A stretch of 64,000 nt of DNA, taken from Acidimicrobiia bacterium UBA4744 (lineage in GTDB: Bacteria; Actinomycetota; Acidimicrobiia; Spongiisociales; UBA4744). The notes beneath the pieces are model-generated. The model was not told where the DNA came from. It did not search any database and saw only the letters and a list, made by a program, of their open reading frames with translations. The stretch is from assembly GCA_002403855.1 (NCBI GenBank), contig DHIO01000026.1, positions 190,023-254,022 on the forward strand, given 5' to 3'. A program made the translations under genes and the position numbers. Numbering within the stretch: position 1 is the first letter of the stretch; each line of letters opens with the position of its first letter. Of the stretch, positions 38,901 through 46,517 are shown piece by piece.

Positions 38901-39553
38901 GCGACGCTCCACCCCATTTCGTATCTCCAATGTACGCGGCGGCCGTGTTGGTGCACGAGATCAGAGGTGACCGAACCGCCGCCGATCGCATCTTGGCCCT
39001 TCTGAAGAATCTGGACAAGAGTGCCGAGCCGCGAGACCGCGATACGACGCCCTTGGGTCGTTGGGCGTCCTTCCTGGCTCCGGCCCTGGCCCGACGCGGC
39101 AGTCTGCCAGAGGCTCGCCGGTTGCTGATGGAGACGGCCTGGCGCAGCGGCACTCGGGCGGGACTCTTGTTGGAAGCACAGTGCGAGATCGCCGCAGATA
39201 CCGGCGCGTGGCATGAGGTGGACGATCTGCTGGTGCGCTCCCGTGCAGAGGCCGCCCGGTGCGGCCTGGAAGCCCTGCCGCGGTCGGCGGACCGGCTCGA
39301 AGGCATGAGGGCACTCCAGGCGGGAAACACCGAGGACGCAATCAGGCTGCTCGAGCAGGCAAGCATGGGTTTTGCGCGACTGGGAGCTCGGTGGGACCAG
39401 GCGCGTTCGGATCTCTCCCTCGCGCAGGCCCTGAAGGAATCCGGCCGCAGGGAGGAAGCCCTGGCAGTGCTGCGTCCGGCCATCGCCTTCTTCGCAGAAG
39501 TGGGCGCAACGACGGAGCACAAGGCGGCCCTCCGGATCGCCGACCCGAGCTGA
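35960..39553 (+). CDS. Zinc-ribbon / class III cyclase / AAA ATPase / TPR signalling protein
   Basis: A 1197-residue multidomain protein. Residues 1-52 hold two zinc ribbons (CAHC-CGTC and CPQC-CPDC). A class III adenylate/guanylate cyclase domain follows (about 60-235), with both metal aspartates (FADISGSTGL; FIGDAVMAVFG) and the transition-state Asn/Arg pair (VNVAARLE). Then comes a STAND/AAA ATPase (Walker A GEAGIGKSRL near 280; Walker B LVVEIEDLHFAD) and long TPR-like helical repeats to the end. The layout matches the large actinobacterial cyclase-ATPase family. Probably makes cAMP in response to a partner bound by the repeats. The catalytic residues are intact; specificity is not proven. 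Confidence 0.9.
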   Translation: MAASCAHCGAEIAADSRYCGTCGAAVGNPCPQCETRLPPGAAFCPDCGMDLRDRPAPRERKLVTILFADISGSTGLGEKLDPEQFREVTGAFFDTMRTQIESYGGTVEKFIGDAVMAVFGVPIAHDDDPDRALGAAHGMMESLVELNAQLERTHGVVLSARVGINSGEVVASTPARPDMGQVAGDAVNVAARLEQIAETGQVLVAERTVRASRRFRFRDLGPSTLRGRDQAVRVHELLGPTNDGLVAPLLRAPMVGRENELTLLGAMIRRVVEEQHPHLVTIYGEAGIGKSRLADEFHSALRDAKTPALVLSGRCLPYGEESTYRPLVEILKSHAGILDNDPPQLVLDKIRKIKETLLEGGTERMAAALGCTIGIEDERFSFRGLSPRQIEDEIQTAWRHFFSSLASLRPLVVEIEDLHFADQAMLTLLEFLADRTPGPVLFVCTARPELSNTAPEWGGGKRSFSSIMLDPLTEDQASRLVELLLEIDEMPASVRSEILRRAEGNPFFIEEILRQLIDEGCIVRSGHRWKAAEKISKVQIPDTVQAVLAARIDLLSTAEKRALQCAAVVGRAFWTGSVAYLLEVGQTQASLLLDKLEDRDLILSRLGTTLVGEQEYSFKHVLARDVAFDSLSLRERTNLHRRAADWIENVSGERWREVVEVLAYHLSQACDGLQDDTAVQAEELEEIRRRAVHYLLLASESARLKMALETARRYAREGRQLSDSPEEEAKALEALGEAFFFGYMGDAAWQHLKEAIDLHLQLGDQSDRYLARVCARALETPVRWPGSMQSVPAEAEVYRYLQIGFDHAGTADNPELARLLTLKAFWPHAFPRPAERSTEALVPPAESLAAGKEAVTMAERLQRVDLESGALDGVGANYIPEDRYDRALEVTNRRLRLTEVIDDPWELGDIYAMGGWVNFHLGRYRDAFSSADIGFKRTFERVPSVALHCLSWRALSQYRLGEWDGTLADLDLGASMLGDRSDAPPHFVSPMYAAAVLVHEIRGDRTAADRILALLKNLDKSAEPRDRDTTPLGRWASFLAPALARRGSLPEARRLLMETAWRSGTRAGLLLEAQCEIAADTGAWHEVDDLLVRSRAEAARCGLEALPRSADRLEGMRALQAGNTEDAIRLLEQASMGFARLGARWDQARSDLSLAQALKESGRREEALAVLRPAIAFFAEVGATTEHKAALRIADPS

Positions 39554-39622
39554 AGTTCCGCAACGAGAGGATCGCGGGGTACTGCGGCCGGATCCGACCC
39601 AGTCCCCGGCGGGGAGCCCTTC

Positions 39623-40243
39623 TCAGGGCGACTCGAGCGGATGGCGGGCCAACGCCTCGGACCGCACCTTGATGCCGAGCATGCACTTACGCATCATCAC
39701 GATGTCGCCGAACTCAACGAGGAGATCGAACCCGAGCCGGGGACGAAACCACTGGTACCGAATCCGGACTCGGGTGATCAACCGGGTGGAGGTCTCGTCG
39801 ATGGGGTCGAGGAGCCACAGCCAGGAGGAGTGTCCCGCATCATCAATCCACACCATCCACTCGAGAGGTTTGAAGTTCCACACCTTCAGGCCGTACTTGC
39901 CGTTCGGACTGATCGGTATCAGATCCCCGACCTCCAACTGCTGCAGCTCCGGGATGATTTCGGTAGCACTCGGTCGCCCGAGATTGTCGAGCCAGTCGTA
40001 GCTGTACCAGCCGGCTCGGTTGATCCCGATCTGCAGAAGCCACGGCCAGATGTGTTCCGGTCCGGCACCCACCGTTACCGCCCGGGTGGCATTGAAAGTC
40101 GGCCGCTCGACCAGCTCGTCGCCGGGCATCGACCGGGCTACCTCTTCACCGTCGGCGCCCCACCGGAGCTGTCGGGGCCGGACGATGCCGAAGTAGAAAC
40201 CGGCCATGCCGAGGGCGACCAACCCTGGGTAGCGAATCCCCAC
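39623..40243 (-). CDS. SRPBCC/polyketide-cyclase-like lipid-binding fold protein
   Basis: A 206-residue protein with an N-terminal hydrophobic anchor (YPGLVALGMAGFYFGIV) and a START/SRPBCC domain (TRAVTVGAGPEHIWPWLLQIGINRAGWYSYDWLDNLGR; GLKVWNFKPLEWMVW; STRLITRVRIRYQW). Such proteins bind hydrophobic ligands. GTG 40243 lies very close to the upstream gene's stop, so translation may be coupled. Confidence 0.75.
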   Translation of the reverse strand: MGIRYPGLVALGMAGFYFGIVRPRQLRWGADGEEVARSMPGDELVERPTFNATRAVTVGAGPEHIWPWLLQIGINRAGWYSYDWLDNLGRPSATEIIPELQQLEVGDLIPISPNGKYGLKVWNFKPLEWMVWIDDAGHSSWLWLLDPIDETSTRLITRVRIRYQWFRPRLGFDLLVEFGDIVMMRKCMLGIKVRSEALARHPLESP

Positions 40244-40246
40244 CCC

Positions 40247-40723
40247 TTACACCTGCTTGGGAACGCCCCCCGTCCAACCGAACACGTAGCGCATGCACCT
40301 GTGAGCAAAATCGGATGTGGGGTCGAACATCAAGGGGCAACCGCCGTCGATGACCGTGATCCCCTTTTCTCGCCCGGATGCGGTCGCCTCCGGAGAGACG
40401 CTGCCCTGTCCGAACGACCGATGCATCCACACGTGCTTGACCCCGAGCTCATCGCACTCCTGCATCGTCGCCTCGGCTCTATCCGGACGGGTGCCGATGA
40501 CCACGGCTTCTACTCCCCCGGGGATGGAAGCGAGATTGTGGTAGCACGGATCGCCCTCAACCTGGTCGGCATTCGGGTTGACCGCAAACACTTCGTAACC
40601 GCGCTCCTTCAGCCGTTGATACACGATGTTGCTGCCGTGCCCCTGCGGCTTGCGGGAAACTCCTGTGACTGCGATCCGCTTGTGGGCCAGGAAATCCGTG
40701 GCCGCTTCCTTCACGGTGACCAT
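40247..40723 (-). CDS. CoA-binding (YccU-type) protein
   Basis: A 158-residue single Rossmann-fold CoA-binding domain: RIAVTGVSRKPQGHGSNIVYQRLKERGYEVFAVNPNADQVEG, then VVIGTRPDRAEATMQECDELGVKHVWMH and the C-terminal GGCPLMFDPTSDFAHRCMR. Homologous to the CoA domain of succinyl-CoA synthetase alpha subunits but stands alone; family function is unclear. ATG 40723 has GGAGAGG 5 bases upstream; GTG 40729 also fits. Confidence 0.85.
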   Translation of the reverse strand: MVTVKEAATDFLAHKRIAVTGVSRKPQGHGSNIVYQRLKERGYEVFAVNPNADQVEGDPCYHNLASIPGGVEAVVIGTRPDRAEATMQECDELGVKHVWMHRSFGQGSVSPEATASGREKGITVIDGGCPLMFDPTSDFAHRCMRYVFGWTGGVPKQV

Positions 40724-40851
40724 CTCCACCTCTCCTAGTCGACTGCCTCAGTATCTCCCCCGGGCCTTGCCCGGCAACAGGGTCGAAGGTCAACTCTGCC
40801 TCCTGCACGGCAGCATGGGGTTAGGCTGCCGGCTCGGCCGAAAAGGCACCG

Positions 40852-41703
40852 ATGGCCGCAGAGTGGACGATTGACGGCAAGGTGAGCATCGTGACCGGCT
40901 CCAACACCGGACTCGGCCGGGTCACCGCGCTCGAGCTGGCGCGGCGTGGCTCACGTGTCATCCTGGCTTCCCGCTCCGTAGAGCGGACCGCTCCGGTGGT
41001 TGATGAGATCACCTCCGAAGTCGGACGTAATCGCGCTGAGCTTCTCGAACTCGACCTGTCATCTCTGGCTTCCGTGAAGAGGTGCGCCGACGCCTTCCAG
41101 GCCAAAGGCGTGGGCCTCCACCTGCTCGTCAACAACGCCGGGCTGGCCGGCCGGAGAGGGCTGACCCGGGAAGGATTCGAGATCACATTTGGCGTCAACT
41201 ATCTGGGGCACTACCTCCTCACTCGCCTCCTGCTGGAGCGGATGATCGGATCCGCTCCGGGACGGATCGTCCACGTCACCAGCTCGGTGCACCACCGGGT
41301 GGAGAGGATCGAATGGGATCGCTTGCGACGACGACCCCTGCTACCGAGGGCGAGCGAGTACGCCGTCTCAAAACTGGCGAACATACTGTTCAACCGGGAG
41401 CTGGCCAAGCGGCTCGGCGGAACGGCCGTCACCACCTATGCCGCCCACCCCGGTCTGGCCGCTTCCGACATCTACCGGGTGGTACCCCGGCCGTTCAGGA
41501 GTCTCATGACGCGCTCCATGCCCACACCCGAAGAGGCGGCCCGAACTCAGGTGTGGTGTGCGACCGCTCCGGAGCTGTCCGGCGAGAGCGGCTTGTACTA
41601 CGCCGGTTTGGCACGGAAGGATCCCAGCCCTACCGCAATGGACGATGCCCTGGCCGCCGAGCTCTGGGCTCGCAGCGAGGAATGGGTGAGCGACTACCTA
41701 TGA
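40852..41703 (+). CDS. Short-chain dehydrogenase (retinol dehydrogenase-like)
   Basis: A 283-residue SDR. NAD(P)-binding motif TGSNTGLG near 16, the NNAG motif (LLVNNAGLAG), HVTSSVHH with the catalytic Ser, and YAVSK supplying Tyr and Lys. The long C-terminal half (HPGLAASDIYRVVPRPFRSLMTRS; SGLYYAGLARKDPSPTAMDDALAAELWARSEEWV) is typical of the RDH/WW-oxidoreductase-like group. ATG 40852 has AAAGG upstream. Substrate unknown. Confidence 0.88.
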   Translation: MAAEWTIDGKVSIVTGSNTGLGRVTALELARRGSRVILASRSVERTAPVVDEITSEVGRNRAELLELDLSSLASVKRCADAFQAKGVGLHLLVNNAGLAGRRGLTREGFEITFGVNYLGHYLLTRLLLERMIGSAPGRIVHVTSSVHHRVERIEWDRLRRRPLLPRASEYAVSKLANILFNRELAKRLGGTAVTTYAAHPGLAASDIYRVVPRPFRSLMTRSMPTPEEAARTQVWCATAPELSGESGLYYAGLARKDPSPTAMDDALAAELWARSEEWVSDYL

Positions 41704-41987
41704 AGGCGTTGCCGGTCTGCCCAACAACGCCACCCGATTGCTTCTGAGAAGAGGTCGGTCGACGACGAACAGCCCCTCCCGGGCGTCGCGATCGGTCCGA
41801 AGCGCTCGCCCCCCACCTCCGTGAGCACTCGCTCCGCGATCGAGCTCTCCGGTACGTCGCACATCTCGCCGAGGAATCCGGCCGCCAACTCGCGCACCAA
41901 GGCGAAAGCGAGCGGAGCTTCCGATACGAATGCCGGTACCCGGTTGGTCAACCGGACTGGTTCGACGACCTCGCCGGGATTGGACAT

Positions 41988-42074
41988 ATGAACAGCTTCG
42001 GGGTCGACACGGCAGGCGAACTGTACGTCGCCACCTGGTCGGGGACAGTGGCCCGCATTGTTCCGGTACGCTGA
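41988..42074 (+). pseudogene. Remnant of a PQQ-dependent/glucose-sorbosone dehydrogenase C-terminus
   Basis: The plus frame here reads HMNSFGVDTAGELYVATW followed by SGTVARIVPVR and a stop. This matches the last blade of the glucose/sorbosone dehydrogenase propeller family, which usually ends with SFGEDxxGELYV-x-x-x-GTVYRI-x-P. The frame stays open upstream to about 41745, but without recognisable propeller repeats or a start. Interpreted as a decayed gene end. Confidence 0.35.
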
Positions 42075-42078
42075 GCGA

Positions 42079-42095
42079 AGAGTCCGTTGGACTCT
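42079..42095. promoter_or_regulatory. Perfect inverted repeat upstream of the gene at 42143
   Basis: AGAGTCC (42079-42085) and GGACTCT (42089-42095) around a 3-base spacer, starting 5 bases past the remnant's stop and 48 bases before the next gene. It could be an operator or a terminator of the lost gene. Confidence 0.3.
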
Positions 42096-42142
42096 GGTGT
42101 CGACGTTCCTAGAAACCCGTAGACGTCTACCGAAGGCGAACC

Positions 42143-42649
42143 GTGAAGCGGCTTCTGAGGGTACTGGCTGCTGTCATTGTGGCCTTACTGGTGCTTCTCA
42201 TGACCATTGGAATGCTGTTCCGCAGCGGTTCAGATCGCGTCATGAACGGCATCAAGATATTCAACAAACGCTTCCTCAACCCCACCATGTTGAGGTTCGC
42301 CGGCAGCGAAGGGTTCTACGCCGCCGCCCTCCATCATGCCGGCCGCCGTTCGGGCCGACCCTATGTCACGCCGGTGCGAGCGGAGCCGACCCCCGACGGC
42401 TTCGTCATTCCGCTTCCCTACGGAACCGATGTTGATTGGCTCAAGAATGTGTTGGCGGCGGGAGAAGCAACGCTGGTCACGAGAGGGACCACGGTCGGTG
42501 TAGATCGGCCCCAGGTCATCCCTGCGGCGGAGGCCGGTCGGTACCTGCCGGTCCGACTGAGGCGGCAGCTCGACGGGTACGGAGTGGACGAGTATCTGCG
42601 GCTCCACGCCACCGACCCGAACGCCCTCACCGACCGCCCCCCGTCGTAG
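42143..42649 (+). CDS. Membrane-anchored deazaflavin (F420)-type nitroreductase family protein
   Basis: A 168-residue protein with an N-terminal transmembrane anchor (LLRVLAAVIVALLVLLMTIGML), then the Ddn/DUF385 split barrel (ALHHAGRRSGRPYVTPVRAEPTPDGFVIPLPYGTDVDWLKNVLAAGEATLVTRG). The same YGTDVDWLKN core appears in the gene at 26764. The starting GTG or ATG near 42143 gives the anchor. Probably an F420H2-dependent reductase at the membrane; substrate unknown. Confidence 0.85.
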   Translation: MKRLLRVLAAVIVALLVLLMTIGMLFRSGSDRVMNGIKIFNKRFLNPTMLRFAGSEGFYAAALHHAGRRSGRPYVTPVRAEPTPDGFVIPLPYGTDVDWLKNVLAAGEATLVTRGTTVGVDRPQVIPAAEAGRYLPVRLRRQLDGYGVDEYLRLHATDPNALTDRPPS

Positions 42650-42720
42650 CTCGTAGCCAGGTCGGGGGAAACCCCTGAGGACGACACCCGACCCTCAGGG
42701 ATCTTGGAGGGTGACACCTC

Positions 42721-43185
42721 ATGGAAGTCGTGCCCCGGTTTCTGCAGCATGGGGTCATGGTTACTACTACCCAATCCTCAAACGGGTCGGCGACCCGTTC
42801 GCGGATGGAACGCCCTGCTTCGGGACGAATCCTGGCAGGAGTTGCAGCCGCTATCGCCGAACGTGCCAACACCGCGACCTGGCTGGTAAGGCTCGGATTC
42901 GTGGTCACCACCTTCCTGGGCGGGCTCGGCATCCTGGCCTATCTCATCGGGTGGTTCACGATCCCGGCCGAAGGAAGCGCCGAGTCACCGGCCGACGACT
43001 GGCTCGACGCCGTGGCAACGCCGGGGCGCCGGGCCGGAGCTCTACTGGTTGCGGCGGCGCTGCTGATTCTGCTGAGCGGACTGGCACCGATCGGGCTACT
43101 GGTGGCGGGAACCGCGCTGATCATCGGGCTGCTGCTCGTCAAGGACGGTCAACCTGTCGAACCCGGGCAAGGAGAAGATCAATGA
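42721..43185 (+). CDS. PspC domain membrane protein
   Basis: A 154-residue protein. The PspC domain (ASGRILAGVAAAIAERANTATWLVRLGFVVTTFLGGLGILAYLIGWFTIP) is followed by a third hydrophobic hairpin (GALLVAAALLILLSGLAPIGLLVAGTALIIGLLLV). ATG 42721 has GGAGGG 9 bases upstream; ATG 42757 is a possible internal start. Its stop overlaps the next gene's start, so the two form one operon, a second PspC locus in the window. Confidence 0.85.
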   Translation: MEVVPRFLQHGVMVTTTQSSNGSATRSRMERPASGRILAGVAAAIAERANTATWLVRLGFVVTTFLGGLGILAYLIGWFTIPAEGSAESPADDWLDAVATPGRRAGALLVAAALLILLSGLAPIGLLVAGTALIIGLLLVKDGQPVEPGQGEDQ

Positions 43186-43868
43186 GAATCGCAAAGGTAT
43201 TGTCCGCCTTCGTCGGCGTGCTGGTGGTGATCGGCAGCCTGGGGGTTCTGGGAGCCGGAGCCGTCGCCCTTTCGGTGGATCACGCGGACGGGTACCTGAC
43301 GGCGGGTCCCGTCCGGATAACTGCGGATTCGGCCGCCGTGGTGAGCGGCGGCCTGGACCTCTTCGGCAACTATCCGGCCGTCGACCGATTGGACTTCGAC
43401 CGGGTCGGAGCTCGAATCGAGGCAGATTCCCGCAACGGCAAAGCCGTCTTCGTCGGTATCGGGCCTGTGGACGACGTGAACCGCTATGTGGCCGGCGTGC
43501 GCCATGCCTCGGTCGAGTTCTTTGGAGACGAGGTGGTCGTCGTCGGACACGATGGAACCAGCCGGATCCCTCCCCCTGCCGATGAGAGCTTCTGGGCGGC
43601 CGAGGCCACGGACGAACAACTCACCTGGAGGATCGAGAACGGCCGCTGGGCAATGGCGCTGTTGAACGCAGATGGCACACCCGGGATCGACGTCGACTTG
43701 ACCGCCGGCGCCAGGGTGCCGTTCGTCCGCCCGATCGGGATCGCTTTCCTTGTTGCCGGCCTGGTGGGTCTGGCAGTCGGAGTCGCCCTCACCTACCTCG
43801 GGGTCAGAACCGGCCCGAGTCCGGCGGCGACGCCGAGCGAGGCAAGGGAAGAATCCCCCGTCGGCTGA
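43182..43868 (+). CDS. Membrane protein with large extracytoplasmic domain
   Basis: A 228-residue protein: one N-terminal helix (AFVGVLVVIGSLGVLGAGAVAL), a soluble domain of about 150 residues (VRITADSAAVVSGGLDLFG; GKAVFVGIGPVDDVNRYVAGV) and a C-terminal helix (IGIAFLVAGLVGLAVGVALTYLGV). ATG 43182 overlaps the stop of the PspC gene. I do not recognise the central domain; the coupling suggests it works with PspC in envelope-stress sensing (inference). Confidence 0.75.
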   Translation: MRIAKVLSAFVGVLVVIGSLGVLGAGAVALSVDHADGYLTAGPVRITADSAAVVSGGLDLFGNYPAVDRLDFDRVGARIEADSRNGKAVFVGIGPVDDVNRYVAGVRHASVEFFGDEVVVVGHDGTSRIPPPADESFWAAEATDEQLTWRIENGRWAMALLNADGTPGIDVDLTAGARVPFVRPIGIAFLVAGLVGLAVGVALTYLGVRTGPSPAATPSEAREESPVG

Positions 43869-43917
43869 GTTGGTTCCCAGTTTCAGTCGCGCCGCGCATC
43901 GACCAGAATGAAGCACG

Positions 43918-44943
43918 ATGCCGGCCAACCTCACGCCCGAGTACAAAGCGGCCGAGGCCGCCTACAAGCGAGCGAACGAGCCGAAAGAACGGCTCGAACT
44001 GCTTCGGACGATGCTGCGAGCGTTGCCCAAACACAAGGGCACCGATCACCTGCAGGCCGACATCAAGACCCGAATCAAGGAACTGACCGAGGAGCTGGCC
44101 GGGCCGAGGAAAGGTGGCGTACGGCGCGGTCCTCCGACCTCCTTCCGGCGTGAGGGCGCCGCCCAGCTGGCTCTGGTCGGACCCCCCAACAGCGGGAAAT
44201 CGACGCTCCATGCCCGCCTGACCGGATCCCACGCTCAGACCGGGGAGTATCCCTTCACAACCCAAGTCGCCCAGCCGGGGATGATGCCGTACGAGGACGT
44301 CGCCTTTCAGCTCATCGATCTTCCGCCCGTTTCCCCCGAGCATCCCATCCCCTGGATCGGCAACGCCCTCCAGCCGGCCGATGCATGCTTGCTGGTGGTC
44401 GATCTCTGTGAGGCGGGTTGCATGGAGCGCTCCGTGGCGGTACGGGACATGCTGGCCAAACGCAAGATCGTTCTGACCGCAGGTTGGCCGGGCGACACCA
44501 GCACCCCTCGACTCCCCGTCGACCACGAAGGGGATCCTTTCACCATTCACCTGCCCACCGTGCTCGTCGTCAACAAGGTGGACCAGATCGGTGACCCGGA
44601 CCCGGAGATTGCAGTTTTCGAGGATCTCACCGAGATGCACTTCCCGACGTTTGCCGTTTCGGCAGCAACCGGGGAGGGCTTGGACAAGATCGGCCCTTGG
44701 CTGTTCGCAAGGCTGGGGATCGTCCGGGTGTACACCAAGACACCGGGCAAGCCTCCCGACATGGGCCGGCCCTACACCATCCGGCAGGGAGGATCCGTCC
44801 ACCAGGTAGCCGAGTTGGTGCACCGGGAGCTCGCCGAGCAGTTGAAGTTCGCCCGTCTATGGAGGGGCAGCACCTTCGACGGCCAGCACGTAGGTAGTGA
44901 CCACGCCCTCCAGGACGGCGATGTGGTTGAACTGCACAGCTGA
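43918..44943 (+). CDS. DRG/Obg-like GTPase with TGS domain
   Basis: A 341-residue translation-associated GTPase. An N-terminal helical region (about 1-65) resembles the DRG family opening. The G domain has G1 GPPNSGKST, G3 DLPP and G4 NKVDQIGD. The C-terminal TGS domain (VRVYTKTPGKPPDMGRPYTIRQGGSVHQVAELVHRELAEQLKFARLWRGSTFDGQHVGSDHALQDGDVVELH) binds RNA or ppGpp-related partners. Likely monitors ribosome state. ATG 43918 starts the protein at a natural position. Confidence 0.88.
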   Translation: MPANLTPEYKAAEAAYKRANEPKERLELLRTMLRALPKHKGTDHLQADIKTRIKELTEELAGPRKGGVRRGPPTSFRREGAAQLALVGPPNSGKSTLHARLTGSHAQTGEYPFTTQVAQPGMMPYEDVAFQLIDLPPVSPEHPIPWIGNALQPADACLLVVDLCEAGCMERSVAVRDMLAKRKIVLTAGWPGDTSTPRLPVDHEGDPFTIHLPTVLVVNKVDQIGDPDPEIAVFEDLTEMHFPTFAVSAATGEGLDKIGPWLFARLGIVRVYTKTPGKPPDMGRPYTIRQGGSVHQVAELVHRELAEQLKFARLWRGSTFDGQHVGSDHALQDGDVVELHS

Positions 44944-44975
44944 AGAAGTTCCGGATAGCAGGTACCGGGGAGCCC

Positions 44976-44997
44976 GAAACCTGAAACCTGCAACCTA
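44976..44997. repeat. Short tandem AACCTGAAAC-type repeat, copy 1
   Basis: GAAACCTG is repeated in tandem here and runs into CAACCT, overlapping the 3' end of the DUF35 gene. On the minus strand this reads GGTTGCAGGTTTCAGG then TTTCGGG, the same pattern as the repeats at the right edge of the window (63962-64000). Confidence 0.45.
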
Positions 44998-45342
44998 CCC
45001 TGCTCTGAACACCATCCCGTAGAACGTGTCGTAAGCGCTCTTGCGGACTGGTTTCACTTCACCGCGAACCGCCATGCCGATCCTGGGATCATCTACTTCG
45101 AGTTGTCCGGTGATTCGGAGGCCGTTCTCCAGCTCGACGATCCCCAGTCCCAGCGTCGGTACCTCGAACTCGGCCGGAAGGTTGTAGACCTTCGTGAAGG
45201 TCAGCAGCTTGCCGGTCTTCGGTAGGGGCACGAGGTCGAAGTCGAAGAAGTCGTTCTGACGGCATTCCTTGCACACCATTCTGAACGGATAGTGCAGGCG
45301 CCCGCACTTGCGGCACCGGTAGGCGTAGATATCTCGGATCAT
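44995..45342 (-). CDS. DUF35 Zn-ribbon/OB-fold partner protein
   Basis: A 115-residue protein with a rubredoxin-like zinc ribbon (YRCRKCGRLHYPFRMVCKEC) and an OB-fold domain (GKLLTFTKVYNLPAEFEVPTLGLGIVELENGLRITGQLE). DUF35 proteins bind acyl-CoA and pair with thiolase-like enzymes. Its ATG overlaps the stop of the thiolase-like gene (ATGA), as expected for a complex made in equal amounts. Last gene of the long minus-strand operon. Confidence 0.9.
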   Translation of the reverse strand: MIRDIYAYRCRKCGRLHYPFRMVCKECRQNDFFDFDLVPLPKTGKLLTFTKVYNLPAEFEVPTLGLGIVELENGLRITGQLEVDDPRIGMAVRGEVKPVRKSAYDTFYGMVFRAG

Positions 45343-46517
45343 CGCCCCTCCCTCACAAAGGTCAGGCACACAACGTTGTTGCCGAAGCCACCAAAATTGC
45401 AGGTGAATCCCACTTGGGGTCCGTCTACCTGGCGGTCGCCGGCTTCACCCCGGAGCTGGGTGACGATTTCGTGGGCTTGCGCAACTCCCGTAGCGCCCAC
45501 GGGATGCCCCTTCCCTTTCAACCCGCCGGACGGGTTGATCGGCAGTGACCCGTCTATCGCCGTTTCACCCTTCTCGAGAGCGACATGCCCTTCACCTTTC
45601 GGGAAGAAGCCGACCTCCTCGCTCTCGACGATCTCGAGAATGGTGAAGGCATCGTGTAGTTCCGCGACATCCACGTCCTCCGGCCTCAAACCGGCCATCT
45701 CGAACGATTGGGCGGCCGCTCGGCGCACGGCCAACAGGTCGGTAGGCTCTTCTCTTTCGTGCACCGCATGGGTATCCGTTGCTTGACCGACCCCGGCCAG
45801 ACGGATCAGAGGGCGATCGATGGTCTTGGCCACGTCATCCGATACCAGGATGACGGCCGCTCCTCCATCCGACACGGGACACGCATCGAAGAACCGCAGG
45901 GGCTCGGCAACGTAGGGGTTGTTGGTCATGGCCTCCGGCGAGTCGAGGATGCCCTCAATCGTGATCGGTTGGTGCAGATGGGCGAACTCATTCAGCATGG
46001 CGTTGTTCTGGTTCTTGACCGCCACCATGGCGAGATGGCGCTCGGTGAGCCCGTACTTCTCCATATACAGGCGGGTGAACATCGCCGCGTGAGACGGCAA
46101 CGTGACCCCGTAGATGTACTCGGCCAGAGGGTGAGTGAGCGTGGCGACAAAATCCGTCGCTTCGAGATTGTTGACCTCCCGCATCCGCTCCGCACCGCTG
46201 ACCAAGACCACGTCGTGGAGCCCGGACGCAACCGCCGCGAAGCCGGCCTTGAGGGCGGAAGCTCCCGAGGCCGGCCCGTTCTCGATCACCGCCGCGCCGG
46301 CCGGGGTAAGGCTCAGACTGTCCACCACGGCACTGGCCAGAGCCGTTTGGTGGTTCACTCGGGCGCTACCCATGTTGGCCACGTACAGGTGATCAACGTC
46401 CCTGATACCCGCATCCTTCAGAGCCATCATCGCCGGGTAGGCGGCTATCTCGGACAAGGGGTACTCGAGACGCGTGAACGTAGTGATACCGATGCCTCCT
46501 ACGTAGACGTCACGCAT
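45339..46517 (-). CDS. Thiolase-superfamily protein lacking the catalytic Cys
   Basis: A 392-residue SCP2/thiolase-like protein (MRDVYVGGIGITTFTRLEYPL onward). The position of the usual acyl-accepting cysteine (N-x-C-x-SG) reads ENGPASGASAL, with proline, while the C-terminal GLKGKGHPVGATG and CNFGGFGNN are kept. It is coupled to a DUF35 partner, an arrangement found in archaeal ACAT complexes and in Ltp2-type retro-aldolases, which do not need the Cys. A C-C lyase or condensing role without an acyl-enzyme is therefore more likely than thiolysis. ATG 46517 overlaps the GNAT-like gene by 8 bases; a long upstream open frame is not coding. Confidence 0.82.
   Translation of the reverse strand: MRDVYVGGIGITTFTRLEYPLSEIAAYPAMMALKDAGIRDVDHLYVANMGSARVNHQTALASAVVDSLSLTPAGAAVIENGPASGASALKAGFAAVASGLHDVVLVSGAERMREVNNLEATDFVATLTHPLAEYIYGVTLPSHAAMFTRLYMEKYGLTERHLAMVAVKNQNNAMLNEFAHLHQPITIEGILDSPEAMTNNPYVAEPLRFFDACPVSDGGAAVILVSDDVAKTIDRPLIRLAGVGQATDTHAVHEREEPTDLLAVRRAAAQSFEMAGLRPEDVDVAELHDAFTILEIVESEEVGFFPKGEGHVALEKGETAIDGSLPINPSGGLKGKGHPVGATGVAQAHEIVTQLRGEAGDRQVDGPQVGFTCNFGGFGNNVVCLTFVREGR

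Larger units (their letters stand above)
41704..42142. other. 439-base region without an intact gene
   Basis: No complete convincing gene fills this interval. It contains a C-terminal remnant resembling a PQQ/glucose-sorbosone dehydrogenase (41988-42074) and an inverted repeat at 42079-42095. A 97-codon minus-strand frame (41694-41987) starts at the same CATATG, but it lacks a ribosome site and overlaps the SDR stop. Likely eroded sequence. Confidence 0.5.

Noticed and set aside
41694..41987. 97-codon minus-strand frame after the SDR gene
   Set aside because: Looks moderately protein-like but lacks a ribosome site, overlaps the SDR stop and shares its start CATATG with the dehydrogenase remnant on the other strand. 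Not enough support to call a gene.
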